Shown: piece after piece, positions 16,236-24,582 of the stretch
How positions within the stretch are numbered: position 1 is the first letter of the stretch
How the letters are laid out: each line of letters opens with the position of its first letter
Assembly: GCF_001014645.1 (NCBI RefSeq)
Contig: NZ_LASZ01000003.1
Coordinates: 62,001 to 126,000 of the forward strand
Source: Luteimonas sp. FCS-9
GTDB taxonomy: Bacteria > Pseudomonadota > Gammaproteobacteria > Xanthomonadales > Xanthomonadaceae
Direction: 5' to 3'
Length of the DNA stretch: 64,000 nt
Position numbers and translations under genes: made by a program
The notes under the pieces: model-generated
What the model was told of the DNA's origin: nothing
What the model saw: only the letters and a program-made list of their open reading frames with translations
Databases searched by the model: none

Positions 16236-18632
16236 ATGACCGCCGCCGCGCATCCCGCGTCCGCGGGCTGCTTCCATTGCGGCGAGCCGCTGACCGCGCA
16301 CGCGGTGCGCGCCCCGATCGACGGCGTCGAGCAGGCGTTCTGCTGCGACGGCTGCACGGCCGCGGCGCAGTGGATCCGCCATGCCGACCTGGGCGACTAC
16401 TACCGCCTGCGCAGCGCGATGCCCGCGCCGGTCGGCAACGAGGCGATCGACTTCGGCATCTGGGACCGCGAGGATCTGCTGCGCGAGCACGCGAACGCGG
16501 TGCCCGGCGGGCGCGCGCTCACGCTGCTGACCGACGGCATGCGCTGCGCGGCGTGCGCGTGGCTGATCGACCGCGCACTGCGCCGCGAGGACGGCGTGCT
16601 CGACGTCACCGCCAACGCGGTCACCGGCCGCATCCGCATCGCCTGGGACCCGGCGCGCACGCCGTTGTCGCAGGTGCTGCAGCGGCTGGCCGCGCTCGGC
16701 TACCGTCCGTACCTGGCCGGCGGCGACGCGCGCGAACGCGCACGGGTGCGCGAGCGCCGGCGCTGGCTGCTGCGGCTGGGCATCGCCGGCCTGGGCACGC
16801 TGCAGGCGATGATGTTCGCCGAGGCGCTGTATCTGGACTTCGACCAGCAGATGCCGCTGGCCACGCGCGACTTCTTCCGCTGGATCACGTTCCTGGTGTC
16901 CACCCCGGTGGTGTTCTATTCGGGCTGGCCGTTCCTGGCGGGCATGGCGCGCGAACTGCGTCAGCGCCACGTCGGCATGGACACGCTGATCGCGACTTCC
17001 ACGCTGCTGGCCTACCTCGCCAGCCTGTGGGAGACGATCCGCGGCGGCACCCACGTCTGGTACGACGCGGCGGTGATGTTCGTGTTCCTGCTGCTGGCCG
17101 CGCGCATGCTCGAGCAGCGCGCGCGCAACGTCGCGACCGCCCAGGTCGATGCGCTGGCGCGGGCGCGACCGTCGCTGGCGGTGCGCGAGCGGGCCGACGG
17201 CACGCGCGAGTCGGTGCCGGCCGTCGAGCTGGCCGCGGGCGACATCGCCTGCGTCGCCGCCGGCGACGTGCTGCCCGCCGACGGCGTGCTGCTCGACGAC
17301 GCGGCGGTGTTCGAGGAATCGCTGTTGACCGGCGAGTCGGCGCCGGTGCGCCGCGTCGCCGGCGAGGCGCTGTACGCCGGCACGGTCTGCCGCGAATGGC
17401 CGGCGCGCGTGCGCGTGACCTGCACCGGCGCCGACACCCGGCTCTCGCAGCTCACCCGGCTGGTCGAGCAGGCGCAGTCGCACCGGCCGCGCCTGGCGCG
17501 GGTCGCCGACGGCATCGGCAGCCGCTTCGTCGCCGGCCTGCTGCTGACCGCGCTGGCGGTCTACGTGGGCTGGCGCATCCACGACCCGGCGCGCGCGTTC
17601 GAGGTCACGCTGGCGCTGCTCGTGGTCAGTTGCCCCTGCGCGCTGTCGCTGGCGGTGCCCACGGCGCTGGCCACCGCGCACGGCGCGCTGGCCCGGCTCG
17701 GCGTGCTCGCGACCCGGGCCGACGCGCTGGAGACGCTCTCGCGCGCGACCGACATGGTCTTCGACAAGACCGGCACGCTGACCGCCGCGCGCTCCGAACT
17801 CGACGAGGCGACCGGCTTCGACGGGTTTGATCCAGCACGTGCGCTGCGGATCGCCGCCGCGCTCGAGCGCGACGCCAACCACCCGATCGCGCAGGCGTTC
17901 GCGCACATCGTGGCCGATGCGCCCGCCGATGCGGTGGCCGTGGTGCCGGGGCAGGGCGTCGAGGGCACGGTCGAAGGCGTGCGCTGGCGGCTGGGTCAGG
18001 CCGGCTTCGCCGCCGCCCGCACCGACGACGGTGCGCTATGGCTCGGCGACGGCGCGCGCGCGGTGGCGCGCTTCACGCTGCGCGAGCACGTGCGCGACGA
18101 TGCCGCCGCCGCGCTGCAGCGCCTGCGCGGTCTCGGCCTGTCGCTGCACCTGTCCAGCGGCGATGCGCGGGCGCCGGTCGCAGCGCTGGCGACGCGCCTG
18201 GGCATCGACGATGCGCACGCGCGGCAGGCACCGGAGGACAAGCTCGCGCTGGTGCGCCGGCTGCAGGCCGAGGGCCGCACCGTGGCGATGATCGGCGACG
18301 GCCTCAACGACGCGCCAGTGCTGGCCGGCGCCGACGTCTCGATCGCGATGGGCGAGGGCGCCTCGCTCGCGCAGCGCGCCGCCGACCTGGTGACGACCGG
18401 TTCGACGCTGGCGCGGATTCCGGCGACGATCGAGGTCGCGCGGCGCACCCGGCGGGTGATCCGGCAGAACCTGGGCTGGGCGATGGGCTACAACCTGCTG
18501 GCGATCCCGCTGGCCGCCGCGGGGCTGGTGACGCCGTGGATCGCGGCGCTGGGCATGGCATTGTCGTCGCTGATCGTCACCGCCAACGCGCTGCGCCTGA
18601 CCCGGGCGCCGGCGACCGGAGAACCGCGATGA
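16236..18632 (+). CDS. ccoI: Copper-exporting P1B-type ATPase for oxidase assembly (CcoI)
   Basis: The 798-residue protein begins with a cysteine-rich ribbon (CFHCGE and CCDGC), followed by a heavy-metal-associated domain with MRCAACAW. Eight membrane helices, the CPC transport motif (SCPCALS), the phosphorylation site DKTGTLT, the HP motif (NHPIAQ) and the hinge GDGLNDAP identify a P1B ATPase. Its position after ccoGH marks it as CcoI, which delivers copper for cbb3 rather than giving copper resistance. The ATG at 16236 is chosen from the start of conserved sequence; the frame is open upstream through ccoH. It overlaps ccoS by ATGA. Confidence 0.95.
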   Translation: MTAAAHPASAGCFHCGEPLTAHAVRAPIDGVEQAFCCDGCTAAAQWIRHADLGDYYRLRSAMPAPVGNEAIDFGIWDREDLLREHANAVPGGRALTLLTDGMRCAACAWLIDRALRREDGVLDVTANAVTGRIRIAWDPARTPLSQVLQRLAALGYRPYLAGGDARERARVRERRRWLLRLGIAGLGTLQAMMFAEALYLDFDQQMPLATRDFFRWITFLVSTPVVFYSGWPFLAGMARELRQRHVGMDTLIATSTLLAYLASLWETIRGGTHVWYDAAVMFVFLLLAARMLEQRARNVATAQVDALARARPSLAVRERADGTRESVPAVELAAGDIACVAAGDVLPADGVLLDDAAVFEESLLTGESAPVRRVAGEALYAGTVCREWPARVRVTCTGADTRLSQLTRLVEQAQSHRPRLARVADGIGSRFVAGLLLTALAVYVGWRIHDPARAFEVTLALLVVSCPCALSLAVPTALATAHGALARLGVLATRADALETLSRATDMVFDKTGTLTAARSELDEATGFDGFDPARALRIAAALERDANHPIAQAFAHIVADAPADAVAVVPGQGVEGTVEGVRWRLGQAGFAAARTDDGALWLGDGARAVARFTLREHVRDDAAAALQRLRGLGLSLHLSSGDARAPVAALATRLGIDDAHARQAPEDKLALVRRLQAEGRTVAMIGDGLNDAPVLAGADVSIAMGEGASLAQRAADLVTTGSTLARIPATIEVARRTRRVIRQNLGWAMGYNLLAIPLAAAGLVTPWIAALGMALSSLIVTANALRLTRAPATGEPR

Positions 18633-18847
18633 GAATCCTCCTGCTGCTGATCCCGATCAGCCTCGTGCTGCTGGGCATCGCGATCGCCGCGTTCGTCTGG
18701 GCGGTCAAGCGCGGCCAGTTCGACGACCTCGACACGCCGGCGCTCGACATCCTGGTCGACGACGACGGCCGCGACGACGCGGGCCGGGCGCCCGCCATCC
18801 GCCCGCCGCAGGCGCCGGCGGCGCAGGATCGGCCGCGTGCCGATTGA
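18629..18847 (+). CDS. ccoS: cbb3-type oxidase assembly protein CcoS
   Basis: This 72-residue protein has one N-terminal membrane helix (LLLLIPISLVLLGIAIAAFVW) followed by the family signature AVKRGQFDDLDTPA. CcoS is required for cofactor insertion into cbb3. The C-terminus is a poorly conserved acidic and proline-rich tail. It overlaps ccoI by four bases and the following exporter gene by eleven. Confidence 0.93.
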   Translation: MRILLLLIPISLVLLGIAIAAFVWAVKRGQFDDLDTPALDILVDDDGRDDAGRAPAIRPPQAPAAQDRPRAD

Positions 18848-19583
18848 CTGGCTCGTGGTGCTGGCCGCGCTGACCAGCGGCCTGCTGGGTGGCCTGCACT
18901 GCGCGGCGATGTGCGGCGGCATCGCGACCGGCTTCTCGGCCGCGTCGCCGTCCGGCGGCTGGCCGCACGCGCTGCAGGTCAACCTGGGCCGTGTCGGCGG
19001 CTACGTGCTCGCCGGCGCGATCGTCGGCGGCTTCGGGCACGGACTGGTCGGCGTGTTCGGCAATCCCTGGATCGGCTTCGGGCTGCGCATGCTGCTGGGC
19101 GTGGCGCTGGTGCTGGTCGCGCTGCGGCTGTTCGGCCGCGGCGGCTTCGACCTGCTGCGCCGGCCGGGCGCGCGCCTGTGGGCCCGGTTGCAGCCGCTGC
19201 AGCGCCGCCTGCTGCCGGCCGACACCGTACCGCGCCGGGTCGCCTTAGGGATGCTGTGGGGTTGGTTGCCCTGCGGGCTCAGCCTGAGCCTGCTGACGGT
19301 GGCGTGGATGCAGGCCAGCGTGCCGGGCGGTGCGCTGACGATGGCCGCGTTCGGCCTGGGCACGCTGCCGGTGATGCTGCCGCTGACCTGGTCGGGCCAG
19401 CGCATGGGCCGATGGCTGCAGCGCCCGCGACTGCGCGCGCTGGCGGCGTCGCTGGTGCTGGCGGCCGGCCTGCTGACGCTCGCCGGCCCGTGGCTGATGC
19501 GGGTGCCGGCGCTGCACGGGCCGCTGTCGGCGATCGGCTGCGTGCCGCCGCCGCTGTCGCCGCATCGCGCGCCGGCGCGCTAG
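18837..19583 (+). CDS. TauE/SafE-like membrane protein associated with cbb3 assembly
   Basis: The 248-residue integral membrane protein carries an N-terminal GGLHCAAMCGG signature and about six helices. This subfamily is routinely found after ccoS and is thought to act in copper or oxidase maturation rather than sulfite export. The Cys and His in the signature could bind metal. The GTG start at 18837 lies inside the end of ccoS, an 11-base overlap. The stop overlaps by four bases with the stop of the convergent glutathione transferase gene. Confidence 0.83.
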   Translation: MPIDWLVVLAALTSGLLGGLHCAAMCGGIATGFSAASPSGGWPHALQVNLGRVGGYVLAGAIVGGFGHGLVGVFGNPWIGFGLRMLLGVALVLVALRLFGRGGFDLLRRPGARLWARLQPLQRRLLPADTVPRRVALGMLWGWLPCGLSLSLLTVAWMQASVPGGALTMAAFGLGTLPVMLPLTWSGQRMGRWLQRPRLRALAASLVLAAGLLTLAGPWLMRVPALHGPLSAIGCVPPPLSPHRAPAR

Positions 19584-20536
19584 CGTCCGAACGGCGGCAC
19601 CGGACCGGCGGGCACGATGCCGGTCGGGTTGATCTGCCGGTGGCTCTGGTAGTAGTGGCGCTTGATGTGGTCGAAGTCGACGGTCGGCGCGACCGCCGGG
19701 TGGCGGTACAGGCGCTGGGTGTAGGCGAGCAGGGCGGGATAGTCGACCAACCGGCGCAGGTTGCACTTGAAGTGGCCGTGGTAGACCGCGTCGAAGCGCA
19801 GCAGCGTCGTGAACAGCCGCCAGTCGGCCTCGGTCAGCGTGTGGCCGCACAGGAACTGTTCGCCCGACAGGCGCAGTTCCAGCCAGTCGAGCGTTGCGAA
19901 CACCGCCTCGACGGCCTCGTCGTACGCGTCCTGGCGGGTCGCGAAGCCGGCCTTGTAGACGCCGTTGTTGAGCCCGTCGTAGACGCGCGCGTTGACCGCG
20001 TCGATCTCCTCGCGCAGGGCCTGGGGGTAATAGTCGCCCTCGGCCGCGCCGACGCCGTCGAAGGCGGCGTTGAACATGCGGATGATGTCGGCCGACTCGT
20101 TGCTGACGATGGTGGCGCGTCGGGTGTCCCACAGCACCGGCACGCTGACCCGGCCGGTATAGCGCGGATCGGCAGCCGCGTAGAGCTGCCACACGGTGTC
20201 GGCGCCGTTGATCGGATCGGGCACGACGCCCGGCGCCTGCGCGAAGGTCCAGCCGTCGTCGGCCATCAGCCAGTGCGTGACCGACAGCCCGATCATGGCC
20301 TGCAGGCCCTTGAGCTCGCGGAAGAGCGTCGTGCGATGCGCCCACGGGCAGGCGCGCGCCACGTAGAGATGGTAGCGGCCGGGCTCGGCGGCGAAGCCGC
20401 CCTCGCCCGTGGGGCCGGCGCTGCCGTCGGCGGTGATCCAGTTGCGGAACTGCGTCTGCGGCCGGGCCAGGCGCCCGTCGGCATCGACCAGACCGTCGTC
20501 GTCGCGGTGCCAGCGGCCGTCGATCAGCATGCCCAT
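19580..20536 (-). CDS. Glutathionyl-hydroquinone reductase (Xi-class glutathione transferase)
   Basis: The 318-residue protein has the Xi-class layout: a thioredoxin fold with catalytic Cys in RACPWAHRT and an all-alpha C-terminal domain. The family (YqjG, PcpF) reduces glutathionyl-hydroquinones using glutathione, returning quinols to use. Conserved elements include SNESADIIRMFN and a C-terminal NPTGIVP. Length is typical. It is transcribed alone, converging on the cco cluster. The physiological substrate is not evident. Confidence 0.9.
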   Translation of the reverse strand: MGMLIDGRWHRDDDGLVDADGRLARPQTQFRNWITADGSAGPTGEGGFAAEPGRYHLYVARACPWAHRTTLFRELKGLQAMIGLSVTHWLMADDGWTFAQAPGVVPDPINGADTVWQLYAAADPRYTGRVSVPVLWDTRRATIVSNESADIIRMFNAAFDGVGAAEGDYYPQALREEIDAVNARVYDGLNNGVYKAGFATRQDAYDEAVEAVFATLDWLELRLSGEQFLCGHTLTEADWRLFTTLLRFDAVYHGHFKCNLRRLVDYPALLAYTQRLYRHPAVAPTVDFDHIKRHYYQSHRQINPTGIVPAGPVPPFGR

Positions 20537-20668
20537 CGTGCGGTCTCTCCAGGCGGCGGGATGGGCAGTGTGCCGCGAGAGGCGTCAAGCACGCGTGCCC
20601 GCACGCCGGCGACCGGCGCTTGACGCCGCCACCGGCAGACTGCGGGCCGTCCGAACACGAGATCGCCG

Positions 20669-21628
20669 ATGCACAGCCCGCCGCAGAATCCGCACGACCT
20701 CACGCGCCACGACATCCCCGGCATCCTGGCGACCATCGATGCGGAAGTGCGGGCGCGCTTCGACGCGTGCGAGGGCAAGGTCGCCGACTACATTCCCGCA
20801 CTGGCCTCCGTGCCGCGCGACCGCTTCGGCATGGCCGTCGCCACGCTCGATGGCGAGGTCTACAGCGTCGGGGACGCGCACGAGGCGTTCCCGATCCAGA
20901 GCATCTCCAAGGTGCACACGCTCACGCTGGCGCTCGACGCCGCCGGCGACGCGCTGTGGAAGCGGGTGGGGCGCGAGCCGTCGGGCGATCCGTTCAACTC
21001 GCTGGTGCAGCTCGAGCACGAGTGCGGCATTCCGCGCAATCCGTTCATCAACGCCGGTGCGCTGGTCGTCGCGGACGTGCTGCTGTCGCGGTACGTGGAT
21101 CCGGAAAGCACGATTCTCGCGTTCATGCGCGAGCGCTCGGGCAACCCCGAGGTCGGGCGCGACGAGGAGGTCTGGACCTCGGAGCGCCGCAGCGGCCATC
21201 GCAACATCGCGCTGGCCAACTTCATTCGCAGCTTCGGCAACATCGAGAACGACGTCGATGCCGTGCTCGACCTCTACTTCTTCCAGTGCGCGCTGCGCAT
21301 GGATTGCGTGGACCTGGCGCGCAGCGTGCGTTTCCTGGCCGGCCGCGGCGTGTGCCCGGGCACCGGCACGCGTGTGACCAGCGTCGAGCGCAGCACCCGG
21401 ATCAATGCGGTGATGATGACCTGCGGCACCTACGACGCCGCGGGCGAGTTCGCGTTCCACGTCGGCCTGCCCGCCAAGAGCGGCGTGGGCGGCGGCATCG
21501 TCGCCGTGGTGCCGAACGTGCTCGGCCTGTGCGTGTGGTCGCCGCCGCTCGACGACAAGGGCAATTCGGCGCTCGGCGCCTACGCGCTGCACCGCTTCAC
21601 GCGGATGACCGGGTTGTCGGTGTTCTAG
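20669..21628 (+). CDS. glsA: Glutaminase
   Basis: The 319-residue protein hydrolyses L-glutamine to glutamate and ammonia in the cytosol. It has the penicillin-binding-like fold with catalytic SxxK in QSISKVH, plus NPFINAGA and KSGVGGGI, all typical of the family. No signal peptide is present. The ATG at 20669 lies just before conserved sequence. It stands alone between the divergent glutathione transferase and the convergent glucanase. With dgcN-dgcA it adds to amide and D-amino acid use. Confidence 0.95.
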   Translation: MHSPPQNPHDLTRHDIPGILATIDAEVRARFDACEGKVADYIPALASVPRDRFGMAVATLDGEVYSVGDAHEAFPIQSISKVHTLTLALDAAGDALWKRVGREPSGDPFNSLVQLEHECGIPRNPFINAGALVVADVLLSRYVDPESTILAFMRERSGNPEVGRDEEVWTSERRSGHRNIALANFIRSFGNIENDVDAVLDLYFFQCALRMDCVDLARSVRFLAGRGVCPGTGTRVTSVERSTRINAVMMTCGTYDAAGEFAFHVGLPAKSGVGGGIVAVVPNVLGLCVWSPPLDDKGNSALGAYALHRFTRMTGLSVF

Positions 21629-21640
21629 GCGTGGGAATCG

Positions 21641-21666
21641 CGCGCGCCGCCGGCCGACGGCGCGCG
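21641..21666. terminator. Hairpin between convergent glsA and GH16 genes
   Basis: CGCGCGCCG at 21641-21649 pairs with CGGCGCGCG at 21658-21666 across an eight-base loop. It sits in the 47-base gap between two convergent stops. There is no T-run, so a bidirectional terminator is only likely. Confidence 0.45.
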
Positions 21667-21675
21667 CGTCCGCGG

Positions 21676-23034
21676 TCACGGGCTCTGGTAGTAGACGTCG
21701 TCGATGAACAGGTCCACCGGCTGGCCCGGCGCATCGCCGGCGACCATGAAGAACTGCTTGACCGCGTGCAGGTCGAGATCGTGGAAGGCCGAGAACGGGA
21801 TGCTGACCTCGTGCCAGGCACCGTCGCGGACCAGGCCGTACTGCTGGCCGCCTGGCGCGAAGCCGATCCAGCTGTCGCCGAACGAGGTGTTGATGCCCAC
21901 CCGGAACGGCGCCTGGCTGGCGGTGCGCATGCGGAACTTCAGGCTGCCGCCGGCATAGGCGCCCATGTTGCGCACGTCGGTGATGATGCCCAGGCCGAAC
22001 CAGTCGCCGGGATTGGCGCGGAAGGCCATTAGCTCGCTGCCCTCGAACGGCGCGGCGACGATCGGCGCGAGGTTGTTCCACAGGAACAGGTCCGCGTTGC
22101 TGCCGAAGTCCAGCGCGCCGGCCAGGCCGCTGCGCTCGGTGAACACGCCGAAGCGCCCCGCCGGCACGGCGTTGTTGCCGCCCAGGTACAACTCGCTGTC
22201 GGGATGGTCCTGGTAGAGCCGGATCCAGTCCACCTCCATGCGGCCGGGCAGCGGCGCGGTGACGCCCTCGGGCGTGTGCACGCCGGTGTAGGTGCCGCCG
22301 ACGGCGACGTTGAGCAGCAGGTAATGCGGAGCGTGGAACTCGTGCAGTTGCGGGCCCTCCACGTCGGAGATGTCGAACTCGAAGTACTGCTGGCCGTCGA
22401 TCGAGACGCGGATGAAGTCCGGGTCCCAGGTCAGCTTGTAGACGTGGAAGTCCTGGTGCAGCGGGACCGGGCTGTCGTAGACGTCGTCATGCGAGGCGTG
22501 CGAGCCGTTGTAGTCCCAGTGCACCGCCGCGCCGATGCGGCGGTTGGCCATGCCGTCGGCGATCGCCTGCGCCGAGCCGGCCTCCATCAGGTCGATCTCG
22601 CCGCGTGCCGGCCACACGCCGACCGCGCCGAGCAGCCAGTACGCCGGCCATACGCCGTTGCCGACCTCGGGAATCTTGATGCGCGCCTCGAGCGTGCCGT
22701 ACTTGAACTGCACGCGGCCCTCGGTCTTCAGGCGCGCGGACGTGAACGGACTGCCGTCGAAGGTCTCGCGCCGCGCCTCGATGATCAGGCGGCCGTCCTC
22801 GATGCGCGCGTTCTCCGGACGGCTGGTGTAGTACTGCATCTCGGCGTTGCCCCAGCCGCACAGGCCGATCTGGCAGCCGGTCCCCACGTCGTAGGTCCAG
22901 GTGTTGCCGTCGATCGACGGGTCGTCGAAATTCTCCTGCCAGACGGGTGTCTGGGCATGCGCGGCCGGGGCGAGGGTGGCCGCGGCGCCCAGGCAGGCGA
23001 CGAGCGGCAGGGCGAACAGGCGTACGCGATCCAT
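21676..23034 (-). CDS. Secreted glycoside hydrolase family 16 beta-glucanase (laminarinase-like)
   Basis: The 452-residue protein has a signal peptide ending AHAQT (~residue 29), a GH16 jelly-roll catalytic domain (~35-270) and a C-terminal ~165-residue beta-rich region resembling a carbohydrate-binding module. The catalytic motif is GEIDLMEA, in the ExDxxE form of bacterial laminarinases and lichenases. It would cleave beta-1,3 or mixed beta-1,3/1,4 glucans outside the cell. The ATG is preceded by AAGGAG (23041-23046 on the other strand), six bases away. A perfect LacI-type palindrome lies ~75 bases upstream, suggesting glucan-responsive repression, though no LacI gene is in the window. Confidence 0.9.
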   Translation of the reverse strand: MDRVRLFALPLVACLGAAATLAPAAHAQTPVWQENFDDPSIDGNTWTYDVGTGCQIGLCGWGNAEMQYYTSRPENARIEDGRLIIEARRETFDGSPFTSARLKTEGRVQFKYGTLEARIKIPEVGNGVWPAYWLLGAVGVWPARGEIDLMEAGSAQAIADGMANRRIGAAVHWDYNGSHASHDDVYDSPVPLHQDFHVYKLTWDPDFIRVSIDGQQYFEFDISDVEGPQLHEFHAPHYLLLNVAVGGTYTGVHTPEGVTAPLPGRMEVDWIRLYQDHPDSELYLGGNNAVPAGRFGVFTERSGLAGALDFGSNADLFLWNNLAPIVAAPFEGSELMAFRANPGDWFGLGIITDVRNMGAYAGGSLKFRMRTASQAPFRVGINTSFGDSWIGFAPGGQQYGLVRDGAWHEVSIPFSAFHDLDLHAVKQFFMVAGDAPGQPVDLFIDDVYYQSP

Positions 23035-23408
23035 GGCGGGCTCCTTGTGTTCGAAAAAGGGAAGCGGCCCGGCGGGGGAGCGAGCCGGACCCGAGCCTGC
23101 GTGTGCTTGACAGCGCTGTCAGCCAGCGAGGCACCCGGATGCTTCGTTCCGCGATCGGGTTCACGGAATCACGTGGCGGCCATGTGAAATCCGCGTGCCC
23201 GGACACGCCGCAATGCTGCGCGGCAGCACGCCCGGGCGCGGCGTGCGCACGACATCCGACATCGCAGCGCCGCCAACGCCCGGCGGTCCCGAGCATGCGT
23301 GATGGCCGGGGTGGGGCTGGGGCGCTGTCCCCACCGCGGCCTGGCGACCTGCACGCGGGCGTGCGGCCCGCTAAGCTGCGCGATCCCGTTCCCGCCCTCT
23401 TTTCGCCC
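23035..23408. other. 374-base divergent intergenic region
   Basis: This stretch separates the divergent GH16 gene and mutarotase gene. It contains the GH16 ribosome binding site and the palindrome at 23108-23121. Beyond these I see no RNA gene, repeat or open frame with coding character. Confidence 0.6.
23108..23121. promoter_or_regulatory. Perfect 14-base palindrome, LacI/GalR-family operator type
   Basis: TGACAGCGCTGTCA is identical to its own reverse complement and has the central CG typical of LacI-family operators. It lies between the GH16 glucanase (~75 bases from its ATG) and the divergent mutarotase. LacI-type regulators commonly control polysaccharide genes in xanthomonads. The regulator itself is not in the window. 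Confidence 0.65.
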
Positions 23409-24485
23409 ATGCCGATCCGCCCGTTGCTGCTGTGCTGCGGCCTGCTCGCCGGATGCGCCGGCGCCGGTCCCGCGCGCGACGCGCGGCCGGCCCAGGAGAC
23501 CGCCTTGCCCACGTCCCCGTCCGTGTCCGGAACCGCGTTCGCCGTCCCGGCCGACCATCCCGCCGCCGTCGCCGCCGCGGCGGCGCCCGCCCCGCCGCCC
23601 GCATTGCCCCAGGTGGCCGGCCTGCGGCTGGGGCGCTTCGCCGGCTTCGAGGCGCTGCTGGTCGAAACACCGCTGGCGACCGCCGCGGTCGCGCTGCACG
23701 GCGGCCACCTGCTGTCGTACGTGCCGGCGGGGCAGCAGGACGCGTTGTGGCTGTCGCCGTCGGCCAAGCCGCCGCCGGCTGCGATCCGCGGCGGCACGCC
23801 GGTGGTCTGGCCGTACTTCGGGCGGCAGGACCAGACCGGCGACGTGCCGTCGCACGGCTTCGTGCGCACGGTGCGCTGGCGGTTGCTCGCGGCATCGCGC
23901 GCCGACGACGGCACGCTGTCGATCGAACTGGCACCGCCGGACTACGCGGACCTCGGCTTGCAGCTGCGGATGACGCTGCGCATCGGCCGGACGCTGGAGC
24001 AGACGCTGGCGACGACCAACACCGGCGCCCGCCCGGTCGCGATCACCCAGGCGCTGCATACCTACTTCCACGTCTCGGACGTGGCGCAGGTCCGCGTGCG
24101 CGGGCTCGACGGGCTGACCTACCTCGACAAGAACGACGGCTACGCCGCGCATCCGCAGGCCGGCGACTGGGCGCTCGACGACCCGCGCGACCCGGGCCGC
24201 AGCGACCGCATCTACCGCGACGCGCCCGGGCGGTACGTGCTCGACGACCCGGGCCTGGGCCGCCGGATCGCGCTGGACGTCGCGGGCAGCCGCTCGCTGG
24301 TGGTCTGGAACCCCGGCGCGGCCGCCGCTGCGCGGATGGACGACATCGGCGAGGCGTGGCGCGGCTTCCTGTGCCTGGAGGCTGCCAACGCCGGCCCCGA
24401 CGTCGTCGCGCTGGCGCCCGGTGCGATCCACCGGCTGACGCAGACCATCCGCGTGCTGTCCGCGACCGGCGGCGCGGGCGACTGA
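23409..24485 (+). CDS. Aldose/hexose-6-phosphate mutarotase-like lipoprotein
   Basis: The 358-residue protein starts with a lipoprotein signal (LLLCCGLLAGCAG, lipobox LLAGC), then a ~45-residue Ala/Pro-rich linker. The rest is a YeaD-type galactose mutarotase-like domain. Family residues are visible: GGTPVVWPYFG, SHGFVR with the catalytic His, HTYFHVSD, and a C-terminal CLEAANAG with the catalytic Glu. Family members act on cytosolic hexose-6-phosphates, so an exported, lipid-anchored copy is unusual and may act on free sugars. It diverges from the GH16 glucanase, which would release sugars outside. The ATG at 23409 is the only start that includes the signal without arginine-rich noise. Confidence 0.82.
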   Translation: MPIRPLLLCCGLLAGCAGAGPARDARPAQETALPTSPSVSGTAFAVPADHPAAVAAAAAPAPPPALPQVAGLRLGRFAGFEALLVETPLATAAVALHGGHLLSYVPAGQQDALWLSPSAKPPPAAIRGGTPVVWPYFGRQDQTGDVPSHGFVRTVRWRLLAASRADDGTLSIELAPPDYADLGLQLRMTLRIGRTLEQTLATTNTGARPVAITQALHTYFHVSDVAQVRVRGLDGLTYLDKNDGYAAHPQAGDWALDDPRDPGRSDRIYRDAPGRYVLDDPGLGRRIALDVAGSRSLVVWNPGAAAAARMDDIGEAWRGFLCLEAANAGPDVVALAPGAIHRLTQTIRVLSATGGAGD

Positions 24486-24582
24486 CGGCCGGGCGCAGGC
24501 CCGGCGTGCCCGGTATGCTTGGCAGTCGGCCGCCCGGCACCGCCGGTGGCGGCCTCCCGAACGTTTTCGATGGAGATCGCGC

